Below the pieces are notes generated by a model that was not told where the DNA came from, ran no database searches, and worked only from the letters and a program-made list of their open reading frames with translations. From the NCBI GenBank assembly GCA_051155755.1, contig DAXETY010000025.1, positions 1 to 11,957 of the forward strand: a stretch of 11,957 nucleotides of DNA, written 5' to 3'. Source of the DNA: DAXETY01 sp051155755. Its GTDB lineage: Bacteria > Desulfobacterota > Desulfobacteria > Desulfobacterales > SG8-13. The translations under genes and the position numbers were made by a program. Within the stretch, counting starts at the first letter, position 1. Each line of letters opens with the position of its first letter. This document shows positions 1 to 7,589 of this stretch, in pieces.

Positions 1-2658
1 CTTGGCCCCAAACTGATGATCATCGGCATCACGCTGACCCTGCTGCCGATGTTCATCCTGGCACTCAGCTCTTTGATCCAGTATCGGAACTCCCTGCAGG
101 TGTCCCGAACGGAGAGCACGAAGCTGGCCTACGCGGACCTGGACCACATCGCCGACGGCGTTTACCGCATGCTGCAGACCCAGCAGGAAGTACTGGAACA
201 GCAGATGCTCAATTCGCTGAACGTGGCCCGCGACATCGTTGAACGTTCCGGCGGGTTTTCATTTCTCGATGAAACGGTAAACTGGTCGGCCGTCAACCAG
301 TACACCCGGCATTCGGTACCCGTACAGCTGGAGAAAATGATGATCGGATTCAATTGGCTCGGTCAGACCAGCGATCCGCGCCATACCGTGCCGGTCGTCG
401 ACGAGGTGCAGCGGCTCAACAGCGTTACCTGCACCGTGTTTCAGCGTATGAACCGCGAAGGCGACATGCTCCGGGTGGCCACCAACGTCTTGAAGGAAGA
501 CGGCAGCCGGGCCATCGGCACCTATATTCCGGCCGTCAACCCGGACGGCAAACCCAACCCGGTAATTTCCACCGTCCTCAAGGGGCAGACCTTCAAAGGC
601 CGGGCTTACGTGGTCAACAAGTGGTACATCACCGCCTACGAGCCGATTTACGACGCGACCAAGAACATCGTAGGCATTCTGTACGTGGGCGTGCCGCAGG
701 AAAGTGCCGAAAGTTTGCGGCAATCCATTATGGACATCCAGGTGGGCACCACCGGGTACGTGTACATCCTCGACAGTGCGGGACACTACGTTATTTCCCA
801 GGACGGCAAGCGGGACGGCGAGCTTATCTGGGACTCCAAGGACTCCTCGGGCAATTATTTTATCCGGGATATCTGTCAAAAAGCGGTGAAACTGGGCCCG
901 GAAGAATTCGCCGAGCAGACCTACCCCTGGCAAAACCCCGGCGACCCGGAGCCCCGCATGAAGGTGGCCCGGTTGAAGTATTTCGAACCCTGGGACTGGG
1001 TCATCGGCGCCGGGTCCTACATCGATGAATTTATGGATGGTCCGCGCAAGATCGAACAGGCAGCCGAGCGGGCCAACTTGATCATGATCGTGGTGATCGC
1101 CCTGGCTGCAATCGCGGCGACAGCCACCTGGTTTTTCACCTCCCGGGGTCTGGCCCGCCCGATTGTCGAAATCGCCGACACGGTGCGCCGCGTGGCCACC
1201 GAGCGGGATTTGACCCTGCAGGTGCCGGTGAAAAGCCGGGACGAGGTCGGCATCATGGGTGCGGAATTCAACCAGATGCTGGCCGAATTGAAAAAGGCCT
1301 TTACACTGGTCAACACCTCGGCGGACGACGTCGAGCAAAAGGCCATCGACATGTCCCAGCGCGCGTCGGCCAACAAGGAGCGGGCCGAGTCGTCCCTGAA
1401 GCAGGTGGAGGAAATTGCCCGCGTGCTCAACGAAATGGGACTGACGGCCGGTGAAGTGGCGCAGACTTCGTTGGCTCAGAAGGAGGCCGCCGAGCAATCC
1501 TCCGGTACCATTGAAGAACTTTTGAAAGCCATGGAATCGGTGGCGGAATCGACGCGCCAACAGACCGATTCGGCTGCCGAGGCCAACCAGCGTGTGACCG
1601 TGATGGGAGAAACCGGTGCCAAGGTCGTGGCAACCGCTGAAAAGCAGAGTGAAGCCGTGCTGCGCGTCAACGAAGCCGTCGCCCAGATCGCCCGATCGGT
1701 GGAGGAAATGACCAAGGCCGTCGGCCGGGCCACCGAACACGGCCAGTCGGCGCTTTCGGCGGTGGAAGAAGGCAGCCGTTCGGTCGGCGCCACCGTGGAA
1801 GGCATGCGGGCCATTGCCGAATCCTCCGAGCAGATTTCGGAAATCATCTCGGTGATCACCGAAATTGCCGAGCAAACCAACCTGCTGGCGTTGAACGCCG
1901 CCATCGAGGCCGCCCGGGCCGGCGAGCACGGCAAGGGCTTTGCCGTTGTCGCCGACGAAGTCGGCAAACTGGCCCAGCGTTCTTCCGAAGCCGCCAAGGA
2001 AATCACCCAGTTGATCAAAGATTCCAGTGAACGGGTCAGCGAGGGGAACTCGCTGACCGATCAGCTCCAGAGCTCGCTGGGACTGATTGCCGAAGGCGGT
2101 CAGGTCAATATGCAGGCCATCGAAGAGATCGGCAAGGCGGCCGAAGAGCTGGCCGCACGAACCGACGAAGTCAACCAGTTGATGGAAAACCTCAGCGGTT
2201 TGGCCCGGGAGATCGGCGGCATGGCCGGTCAGCAGGGCGAGCGGCGCGAAGCGGCGCAAAAAGCACTGGCAATGCTGGTGGATCAATCCGAGACCATTGC
2301 CGGGCTGGTGAAGGCGGCCAACCAGGGCGCCCAGACCATCAACACCGAAATGATGAACATTGTGCAGCGCACCGGTCAGATGCAGGAAATGACCGGTCTG
2401 CAGGTGGAGCGTTCCAAAAACGTCCGCGGCATTGCCGAAAACCAGGCCGAAGGTGCCCGCGAAACCGCCGAGCGAGCCGGTATGGTTTTGGCGGTGACCA
2501 CCGAACTGCAGAACCTGTCGCATGAGCTGACCGCCCAGGTGGAACAGTTCAAGATCAGCGGCAACGGCAGCGGTCCGGCGGGGCGAATCCGGAACGAGGG
2601 AGCCCCAGCGGCAGCGCGCGCGGATTCGGACGGACATCCATCCGCCCAGCGGAACTAG
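1..2658 (+). CDS. Methyl-accepting chemotaxis protein with tandem Cache domains (5' partial)
   Basis: Transmembrane chemoreceptor that senses a small ligand outside the cytoplasm and controls CheA. The frame is open to base 1 and reads LGPKLM before the first visible ATG at 16, so the true start is probably upstream. Numbering from that Met: TM1 about 1-20; extracytoplasmic region about 25-350, matching the Cache_3-Cache_2 family (GDMLRVATNV, WYITAYEPIYD, GTTGYVYILDS, YFEPWDWVIGAGSY); TM2 about 354-375; HAMP about 376-430; signalling coiled coil about 430-848. The hairpin tip is unmistakable (EIAEQTNLLALNAAIEAARAGE from residue 616, then GFAVVADEVGKLAQRS). A hydrophilic tail (849-880) lacks the xWExF CheR/CheB tether. 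The arms on each side of the tip are about 205-210 residues, against about 128 in E. coli Tsr. Followed by cheW after 139 bp. The ligand cannot be read from sequence. Confidence 0.96.
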   Translation, partial: LGPKLMIIGITLTLLPMFILALSSLIQYRNSLQVSRTESTKLAYADLDHIADGVYRMLQTQQEVLEQQMLNSLNVARDIVERSGGFSFLDETVNWSAVNQYTRHSVPVQLEKMMIGFNWLGQTSDPRHTVPVVDEVQRLNSVTCTVFQRMNREGDMLRVATNVLKEDGSRAIGTYIPAVNPDGKPNPVISTVLKGQTFKGRAYVVNKWYITAYEPIYDATKNIVGILYVGVPQESAESLRQSIMDIQVGTTGYVYILDSAGHYVISQDGKRDGELIWDSKDSSGNYFIRDICQKAVKLGPEEFAEQTYPWQNPGDPEPRMKVARLKYFEPWDWVIGAGSYIDEFMDGPRKIEQAAERANLIMIVVIALAAIAATATWFFTSRGLARPIVEIADTVRRVATERDLTLQVPVKSRDEVGIMGAEFNQMLAELKKAFTLVNTSADDVEQKAIDMSQRASANKERAESSLKQVEEIARVLNEMGLTAGEVAQTSLAQKEAAEQSSGTIEELLKAMESVAESTRQQTDSAAEANQRVTVMGETGAKVVATAEKQSEAVLRVNEAVAQIARSVEEMTKAVGRATEHGQSALSAVEEGSRSVGATVEGMRAIAESSEQISEIISVITEIAEQTNLLALNAAIEAARAGEHGKGFAVVADEVGKLAQRSSEAAKEITQLIKDSSERVSEGNSLTDQLQSSLGLIAEGGQVNMQAIEEIGKAAEELAARTDEVNQLMENLSGLAREIGGMAGQQGERREAAQKALAMLVDQSETIAGLVKAANQGAQTINTEMMNIVQRTGQMQEMTGLQVERSKNVRGIAENQAEGARETAERAGMVLAVTTELQNLSHELTAQVEQFKISGNGSGPAGRIRNEGAPAAARADSDGHPSAQRN

Positions 2659-2790
2659 GCCGTTCACGCTTCCAGGAGTCGCCGGCATCTGCGGCCGCAC
2701 GCAGCGTATCGTCTTGTTGCGCGAATCATCCCAATACCGGCAGATATCATTTTGCAATCGGTCTGCCGCCGGCCTCGGAAGGGGAATGTG

Positions 2791-2795
2791 AGGAG
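2791..2795 (+). promoter_or_regulatory. Shine-Dalgarno for cheW, unusually close to the start
   Basis: AGGAG lies only 2 nt before the ATG at 2798, which is tighter than the usual 5-9 nt. A second purine stretch, AAGGGG at 2779-2784, lies 13 nt upstream. No better in-frame start is present: an in-frame ATG at 2786 is followed directly by a stop. The assignment therefore rests mainly on the protein N-terminus. Confidence 0.45.
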
Positions 2796-2797
2796 CT

Positions 2798-3310
2798 ATG
2801 GAGCAATTGCAACCAACTGAGCCTCGTGCAGAAATTCAGCCGGAAAAAGAAACGCTCATGCAGCTGGTCGGTTTTTTTATCGGCCGGGAGCATTTCGGGG
2901 TCGACATTCTCATGGTCCAGGAAATCATTCGCAAAGTGCCGATCACTTCGATCCCGGATGCGCCGGAGTTTATCGAAGGCGTCATCAACCTGCGGGGCAA
3001 CATCATTCCGGTGGTCGATCTTCGCAAACGACTGAATATTCTCGGCGCGGGGGAACGGAACAAAGACCCCTGGGTGCTGGTGCTCAACGTCGCCGGACGG
3101 ATCACCGGCTTTATTGTCGATTCGGTCTCGGAAGTGCTCAAGGTGTCGCAGGGGGCCATCATGCCGCCGCCGGACATCGTCGCCGAGGGCTTGAAAAGCC
3201 AGTACATCAAAGGCGTCTGTAAAATCGACAAAGGCCTTTTGATTCTGCTGGATTTCAATCGGATCCTGCTGTTGGAGGAAATCAAGAAATTAAAGGAAAT
3301 GGATCGCTAG
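2798..3310 (+). CDS. cheW: Chemotaxis coupling protein CheW
   Basis: Adaptor that links receptor tips to the CheA P5 domain in chemosensory arrays. The product is 170 aa, normal for CheW. It has a 20-residue charged N-terminal extension, then one CheW domain from about residue 21 to 160. Visible hallmarks are FGVDILMVQEI (first beta strands), FIEGVINLRGNIIPVVDL with the conserved Arg of NLRG at position 66, then GFIVDSVSEVLKV, the MPPP turn and LLILLDFNRIL near the end. The Arg of NLRG belongs to the surface that contacts CheA and receptors, so this is expected to be the functional coupling protein of the locus, unlike the degenerate CheW-like repeats encoded from 9737. It lies between the receptor and cheY on the same strand. 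Confidence 0.97.
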   Translation: MEQLQPTEPRAEIQPEKETLMQLVGFFIGREHFGVDILMVQEIIRKVPITSIPDAPEFIEGVINLRGNIIPVVDLRKRLNILGAGERNKDPWVLVLNVAGRITGFIVDSVSEVLKVSQGAIMPPPDIVAEGLKSQYIKGVCKIDKGLLILLDFNRILLLEEIKKLKEMDR

Positions 3311-3312
3311 CC

Positions 3313-3343
3313 CCGGCCACCGCGCCGGCCGGCTGCCGTTTTT
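3313..3343 (+). terminator. Possible weak terminator or attenuator after cheW
   Basis: CCGGCC (3313-3318) can pair with GGCCGG (3327-3332). Alternatively a 4-bp stem, CGGC (3326-3329) with GCCG (3335-3338), is followed directly by five T (3339-3343). The stem next to the T-run is short and the stronger stem is 6 nt away from it, so at most partial termination between cheW and cheY is likely. Confidence 0.25.
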
Positions 3344-3378
3344 AGGAATTCAGAAAGTTCAAACGAGGGAATGTTGCC

Positions 3379-3732
3379 ATGGCCAAACGCATTCTGGTTG
3401 TCGACGACTCTTCCATGATGCGCAAAATGATCGAGAAGCTGCTGACCAACAGCGGTCACACCATTGTCGGTGAAGCCCGCAACGGCATCGAAGCCGTGGA
3501 ACTTTACAAGCAGCTCAATCCGGACCTGGTCACCATGGACATCACCATGCGCGACATGGACGGCTTTACCGCCGCCAAGGAAATTCTGCGGCATGACGAC
3601 AATGCCCGGATACTGTTTCTCTCCAATTTGGACTCGGAGAAATACGGTCCGGACGCCGAAAGGCTGGGTGCCGTCGGGTACGTAAACAAGCGCGAATCCA
3701 TGGAGATTCTCGAGCTGATCGAGCGGGTCTGA
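3379..3732 (+). CDS. cheY: Single-domain response regulator CheY
   Basis: Receiver protein phosphorylated by CheA; phospho-CheY normally acts on the flagellar switch or another motility output. The product is 117 aa, a bare REC domain. Acidic pocket residues D9 and D10 sit in ILVVDDSS, the phospho-acceptor is D54 in VTMDITM, the switch Ser is S82 in LFLSN, an aromatic Y101 occupies the usual Tyr/Phe site, and K104 is the conserved Lys. After that Lys the usual Pro of the KP motif is Arg (VNKRES), which may alter the beta5-alpha5 loop. The start is supported by GAGGGA at 3365-3370, 8 nt upstream. No DNA-binding or enzymatic output domain is present. It lies 68 bp after cheW, so it probably belongs to this pathway, although a partner other than the motor cannot be excluded. 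Confidence 0.95.
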   Translation: MAKRILVVDDSSMMRKMIEKLLTNSGHTIVGEARNGIEAVELYKQLNPDLVTMDITMRDMDGFTAAKEILRHDDNARILFLSNLDSEKYGPDAERLGAVGYVNKRESMEILELIERV

Positions 3733-3775
3733 GCTCTTTTTGTCTCGACATTTCGGCAACGTGGTGCGGGCAAAG

Positions 3776-4465
3776 ATGAAAACCGAACGGAATCAACCTG
3801 CAAAAAGTGCGGCAACACAGACCGGGTGCTTCCGCCTGCAAGGGTGGCAGTGGGGATTCCTGGCACTTGCCGCCGTGTTGATATCGGCGGCCTCCGTGGC
3901 CTATCTGCCCGTCGATGACGACGGTGCAATGCCGGCGGGCTTTCCGGGCAGCGGGCTGCATTCGGCCGATCTGGACGGGGCGCTTCGGAGCGCTGAAAAG
4001 GATCGGTCCGGCGTTATGCTCTTGCTGGTTGCGGGCGCTCTGTCCATGGCAGCCGCCTATCTGTATGTTCGGCGACTGCACCGCTCGCTGACAACCCTGC
4101 AGCATGCCGCCGGCCGCATCGCCGCCGGGAGCCTGGACACCGATGCGGCGGCCGGCGGTGTCCGAGAGGTTGCCGCCGTCGGTGCGGCGCTCAACGAAAT
4201 TGCCGCCAACCAGCAGGAAATCCTGCTGCATGTCTGGAATCGGGCCCAGCACTCGATGGCGGTGCTCGACGGTATCTGCAGCCGGCTGGGCCAGTCGGAA
4301 AACGCCGCGCTCGAGGGTGAACTGCTGCGTCTGCGGGGGGATTTACAGTGGCTGCGATCCCTGGGAGAGGGTGCCGAGATGTATGCGATTCGAATCCAAA
4401 ACGGGCGGATTCTGTCCGATTGTGAAGCACGAACCGGCAGTGAAGCGGACCCGTCCGCTAAATGA
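3776..4465 (+). CDS. Two-TM protein with a HAMP-like segment, no output domain; function unknown
   Basis: I do not recognise a named family. From the ATG at 3776 the product is 229 aa; in-frame TTG 3740 and GTG 3761 and 3764 are alternative starts, and none has a good Shine-Dalgarno. Visible layout: short basic N-terminus, TM1 about 24-44, a loop of about 34 residues outside the membrane (too short for a usual sensor domain), TM2 about 79-98, then RRLHRSL...AAGRIAAGSLD...VGAALNEIAAN at about 99-146, which looks like a HAMP domain. The last 80 residues are predicted helical (QQEILLHVWNRAQHSM, LEGELLRLRGDLQWLRSL), with no MCP tip, kinase, GGDEF or phosphatase motif. Its place between cheY and cheA suggests a membrane accessory to the array, but the role is inference. 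Confidence 0.8.
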   Translation: MKTERNQPAKSAATQTGCFRLQGWQWGFLALAAVLISAASVAYLPVDDDGAMPAGFPGSGLHSADLDGALRSAEKDRSGVMLLLVAGALSMAAAYLYVRRLHRSLTTLQHAAGRIAAGSLDTDAAAGGVREVAAVGAALNEIAANQQEILLHVWNRAQHSMAVLDGICSRLGQSENAALEGELLRLRGDLQWLRSLGEGAEMYAIRIQNGRILSDCEARTGSEADPSAK

Positions 4466-4497
4466 GGTTGCATTTAAAATGTAGGTTGTCGCGAAAA

Positions 4498-4531
4498 TTG
4501 ATGAAATCGTAAAAAGTCCCAATTTCATCAA
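4498..4531. repeat. 10-bp hairpin at the left end of the element
   Basis: TTGATGAAAT (4498-4507) is followed 14 nt later by its exact reverse complement ATTTCATCAA (4522-4531). The left terminal inverted repeat can therefore fold locally as well as pair with the right terminus. Confidence 0.6.
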
Positions 4532-4534
4532 AAC

Positions 4535-4565
<31 letters not shown>

Positions 4566-4595
4566 AAAAATGTAATTACAGTCTGTTAAACTCGA

Positions 4596-4620
4596 GATCC
4601 CCGCCTGCGCGGGGATGACA
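4596..4620 (-). repeat. REP-like hairpin, copy 2, inverted
   Basis: ATCCCCGC (4597-4604), CTGC loop, GCGGGGAT (4609-4616). Read on the - strand it matches copy 1 at 21 of 25 positions starting from TGTCAT. The two copies are thus in inverted orientation, like paired REP units, and nest inside the outer inverted repeats. Confidence 0.7.
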
Positions 4621-4656
4621 CACGGTTAAAACGGACTTTTTACGATTCCGTCAAAA

Positions 4657-4684
4657 TTGACATTCGAGTGAACCCGTCGTTACT
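4657..4684 (+). promoter_or_regulatory. Possible sigma-70-type promoter for cheA at the element border
   Basis: TTGACA (4657-4662) is a perfect -35 hexamer. The only -10 candidate, GTTACT (4679-4684) at 16-nt spacing, matches 3 of 6 positions. The call is weak and rests on the -35 box and its position 56 nt before the cheA Shine-Dalgarno. Confidence 0.2.
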
Positions 4685-4740
4685 GGATCGGCGGGAACCC
4701 ATAGCGTCGAAACGCGCCATTCAGAGATAAGGAGACGTTC

Positions 4741-7470
4741 ATGATGGACGCATCCCTGCTGCAGGATTTCATCACCGAGAGTACCGAGCACCTGGAGGAA
4801 ATGGAGAACTACCTCCTGCAGCTCGAAAGTGGGCCGGACCGGCAGGAAGTTCTTCATGACATTTTCCGATGCGTGCACACCATCAAGGGGGCTTCGGAAT
4901 TCGTCGGCCTGGAGAAAATCGCCACTTTTTCGCATCGGCTCGAAAACTTGCTGGATCGACTGCGTCAAGGTGCCAAGCGCCCCGACGACGATGTCATCGA
5001 CTTGCTGATGGCCGCCCGGGACTGTCTGGTGCAGCTGGTCGGTCAAGCGGAGGGCAATTGCGACGCGGCCATCGGTGTCGACGCGCTGATGCAAAAAATC
5101 GACTTTTGGACTTCGGCAACTGCGGACGATCCCGGCCCGGTGAAGATCGAACCGTCCGCTTTCGATGGAAGCGAGGAGCCGAACACCGCCATTCTCGGTG
5201 AAGACGATCCACCCCCGGATCTTTCGGCGGAACATTGCTGCGAGGCGCCGGCCGTCGGGGAATCAACGCCCGAAGCGCCGGCCGGGAAACCGGCGGTTGC
5301 CGCGGCTGCTTTCGCCCCGCCCGATCCGGGGCTGCTGGGCGCAGAGATCATCGAAAACGAAGAAAACGATCGAGAGCTGTTTGCAATTTTTGTCGAGCAG
5401 CTCAACGAAAAAATCGATCGCCTGACGGCCTGCGCCCGGACGCTGGATACCGGGGATGATTGGTTGAAAGCCTGCGACGCATGTATTCAGGATTTGTCGA
5501 GCTTGAAATCCTCGGCCAATTACATGGGGTATAAAGGGCTGAAACGCTTTTTGGAAGCCTGGATCGCATGGGTCGGGGGGGCCTCCGAACAGGGCTTGCG
5601 GATTTCCACCGACGAAATGATGGACTGTGTCGAGGCAATGGCGGCTTGCTTTCCGGACACGCGATTCTACCAAACCGCCCCGAATTCGGAATCCAAGGGT
5701 GCGGTCGATGAGCCTTTCCAAAGCGATGCACCGGCGGCGGTTGCCGCGGAAGCGCCGATCGAAAAAGCCGATGATCATCCGGCCGACGACCGGCCCCTGG
5801 AAGACCGACTGCGCGATGCTTTCGATCTGTTCGACGTTTTCGACGGTACGCCGAAAGCCCAAGCAGATGCCGGTCCGGTGCTGGGAAATGAAGAAGTGCA
5901 GGACGAACCCGCCGGTCTGGAAGTAGAAGCTCCGGAAGATGCGGATCTTGCGGCGCATCTGCCGGAAGGGTGCGACCGGCCGGCAGATGCCGAACCCTTG
6001 GTTGAAACCGCAACGGATGCGCCCTCGCCATCGCTTCCGGTGGAGGCGCCACCGCCGGATTCGGAAACCGATGCGGCGGCCATCCCCCCCGAGTTCCCGG
6101 AGAACCCTGCCGGTGTATCGGCACTTGCCGGCCGCAAGAACATGCGGGTGGACGCCGAGAAAATCGATTCCCTCATGAACCAGGTCGGAGAACTGGTGGT
6201 CAATCGTTCGTATTTTTCACAGCTGGTCCACGAGATGCGCGAACTCCAGCAGCAATTTAAAGAGACCGGTACGTTGGAGAGCCGCGAAATGAAGCATATC
6301 AAAGGGCTGGCCATGAAAATGAGCGAAGCGACTTCAGCCCTGGGGCGGGTGGTCAACGATCTGCAGGACGGCGTCATGAAGATTCGAATGCTGCCGATCG
6401 CCCAGCTTTTCAACCGGTATCCACGACTAGTGCGCGACCTGGTGCACAACACCGGCAAGAAAGTGCGGCTGGAAATCAAAGGCGAGAGTACCGAACTGGA
6501 CAAAATGATCATCGAACAGATGTCCGATCCGCTGATCCACATTATCCGCAACGCCGTCGATCACGGCATCGAAACCGTCGAGCAACGTTTGCAGCTGGGC
6601 AAACCCGCCGAGGGTCTGCTGCAGCTGATTGCCTATCACGAAAGCAATCACGTGGTCATCGAGATCGTCGACGACGGCCGCGGTATCGACCCGGAAAAAA
6701 TATACGCCGCTGCGCTCGAGCGCGGCTTTCTGTCCAAAGACGAACTGGACCGCATGACCCCCAAGGAGCTGGCCGGACTGATTCTGCGCCCGGGATTTTC
6801 CACCGCAACCGAAATCACGCATACCTCCGGCAGAGGTGTGGGGATGGATGTGGTCAAGAAGAACATCGAAAAGCTCAACGGCGCCATTGAAATTGACTCC
6901 AGAGCCGGCGTCGAAATGCGGCTGCGGATCAAGATCCCGCTGACACTGGCGATCATTTCGGCGCTGCTGGTGCGGGTGGGCCACAAACCTTTTGCCATTC
7001 CGCTGACCGCTGTGGAAGAAACCCTTCGAATCGGCCTGGATCAGATCGGCACGGTGGAAGGTTTCGAGGTCATTGAACTGCGCCAGAGGACGCTGCCGCT
7101 GCTGCGGCTTTCGGACATGTTCGCCATTGCTTCGTCGGCTGCCGATAAAAATCGGGGCTATGTGGTGATTGTCAGCACCGGTATGCACCGCATCGGACTG
7201 CTGGTGGACACCCTGATCGGACAGGAAGAGGTGGTGATCAAGCCGCTGGCGGAATACATCCAGGAAGACAGCGCCTTTTCCGGGGCAACCATCCTGGGCG
7301 ACGGAAACGTCTCCCTGATACTCGATGGAGAAGGGCTGGTCAATCTGGCGATCCGCAAGCATGTGATGAAGCGCAGCGGACCGCTTTCCCAGCCCGTTGC
7401 CGCCAGCGCCGTCCGTCCGGATCCCGGCATCGTGCCCGAGGTTGCGGAACCGGCTCCGGCCGCACCCTGA
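4741..7470 (+). CDS. cheA: Chemotaxis histidine kinase CheA with an extra HPt-like domain
   Basis: Central kinase of the array; autophosphorylates on P1 and passes phosphate to CheY and CheB. It is 909 aa, longer than E. coli CheA (654). P1/HPt is about 1-105 with H46 in CVHTIKG. A second HPt-like helical domain (about 197-310) has S253 where His is expected (SSLKSSANYMG). An acidic Pro/Ala/Glu-rich linker spans 311-464 and no clear P2 is seen. P3 dimerisation is about 465-550. P4 ATPase about 551-735 shows the N box HIIRNAVDHGIE (N604), G1 DDGRGID (644-650), GFST (685-688) and G2 GRGVGMDVV (697-705). P5 is about 741-880. TAAGGAGA (4728-4735) sits at good distance from the ATG; ATG 4744 is an alternative. 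A Pro/Ala-rich tail follows P5. All catalytic boxes are intact, so an active kinase is expected. Confidence 0.97.
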   Translation: MMDASLLQDFITESTEHLEEMENYLLQLESGPDRQEVLHDIFRCVHTIKGASEFVGLEKIATFSHRLENLLDRLRQGAKRPDDDVIDLLMAARDCLVQLVGQAEGNCDAAIGVDALMQKIDFWTSATADDPGPVKIEPSAFDGSEEPNTAILGEDDPPPDLSAEHCCEAPAVGESTPEAPAGKPAVAAAAFAPPDPGLLGAEIIENEENDRELFAIFVEQLNEKIDRLTACARTLDTGDDWLKACDACIQDLSSLKSSANYMGYKGLKRFLEAWIAWVGGASEQGLRISTDEMMDCVEAMAACFPDTRFYQTAPNSESKGAVDEPFQSDAPAAVAAEAPIEKADDHPADDRPLEDRLRDAFDLFDVFDGTPKAQADAGPVLGNEEVQDEPAGLEVEAPEDADLAAHLPEGCDRPADAEPLVETATDAPSPSLPVEAPPPDSETDAAAIPPEFPENPAGVSALAGRKNMRVDAEKIDSLMNQVGELVVNRSYFSQLVHEMRELQQQFKETGTLESREMKHIKGLAMKMSEATSALGRVVNDLQDGVMKIRMLPIAQLFNRYPRLVRDLVHNTGKKVRLEIKGESTELDKMIIEQMSDPLIHIIRNAVDHGIETVEQRLQLGKPAEGLLQLIAYHESNHVVIEIVDDGRGIDPEKIYAAALERGFLSKDELDRMTPKELAGLILRPGFSTATEITHTSGRGVGMDVVKKNIEKLNGAIEIDSRAGVEMRLRIKIPLTLAIISALLVRVGHKPFAIPLTAVEETLRIGLDQIGTVEGFEVIELRQRTLPLLRLSDMFAIASSAADKNRGYVVIVSTGMHRIGLLVDTLIGQEEVVIKPLAEYIQEDSAFSGATILGDGNVSLILDGEGLVNLAIRKHVMKRSGPLSQPVAASAVRPDPGIVPEVAEPAPAAP

Positions 7471-7500
7471 CCGGGCCGTCGATTGCCGGAGCCCGGGTCA
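7468..7500 (+). other. GC-rich hairpin overlapping the cheA stop codon
   Basis: TGACCGGGC (7468-7476) can pair with GCCCGGGTCA (7491-7500) with a single bulged G, leaving a 14-nt loop. No T-run follows, so it is not a standard terminator. It could affect mRNA stability between cheA and cheB, or be chance in GC-rich sequence. Confidence 0.25.
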
Positions 7501-7589
7501 CTGTCGGTCCGGTTCCACAGCGGCCGGGCACCCCCTGGTGAAATCATCGGTCGCGCTTTGAAAACGTCAAGGCGGAATCACGGGAGCTC

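Noticed and set aside
259..2757. 832-codon open frame on the - strand opposite the receptor gene
   Set aside because: It is exactly antisense to a well-conserved MCP, its product is low-complexity Gly/Leu/His-rich, and such frames arise from third-position GC bias.
2659..2797. Promoter between the receptor gene and cheW
   Set aside because: TTG-rich words are present, but I could not find a -35/-10 pair or a sigma-54 or sigma-28 match good enough to call.
6427..7362. 311-codon - strand frame opposite cheA
   Set aside because: It mirrors the conserved CheA P3-P5 coding region and has no recognisable motif.
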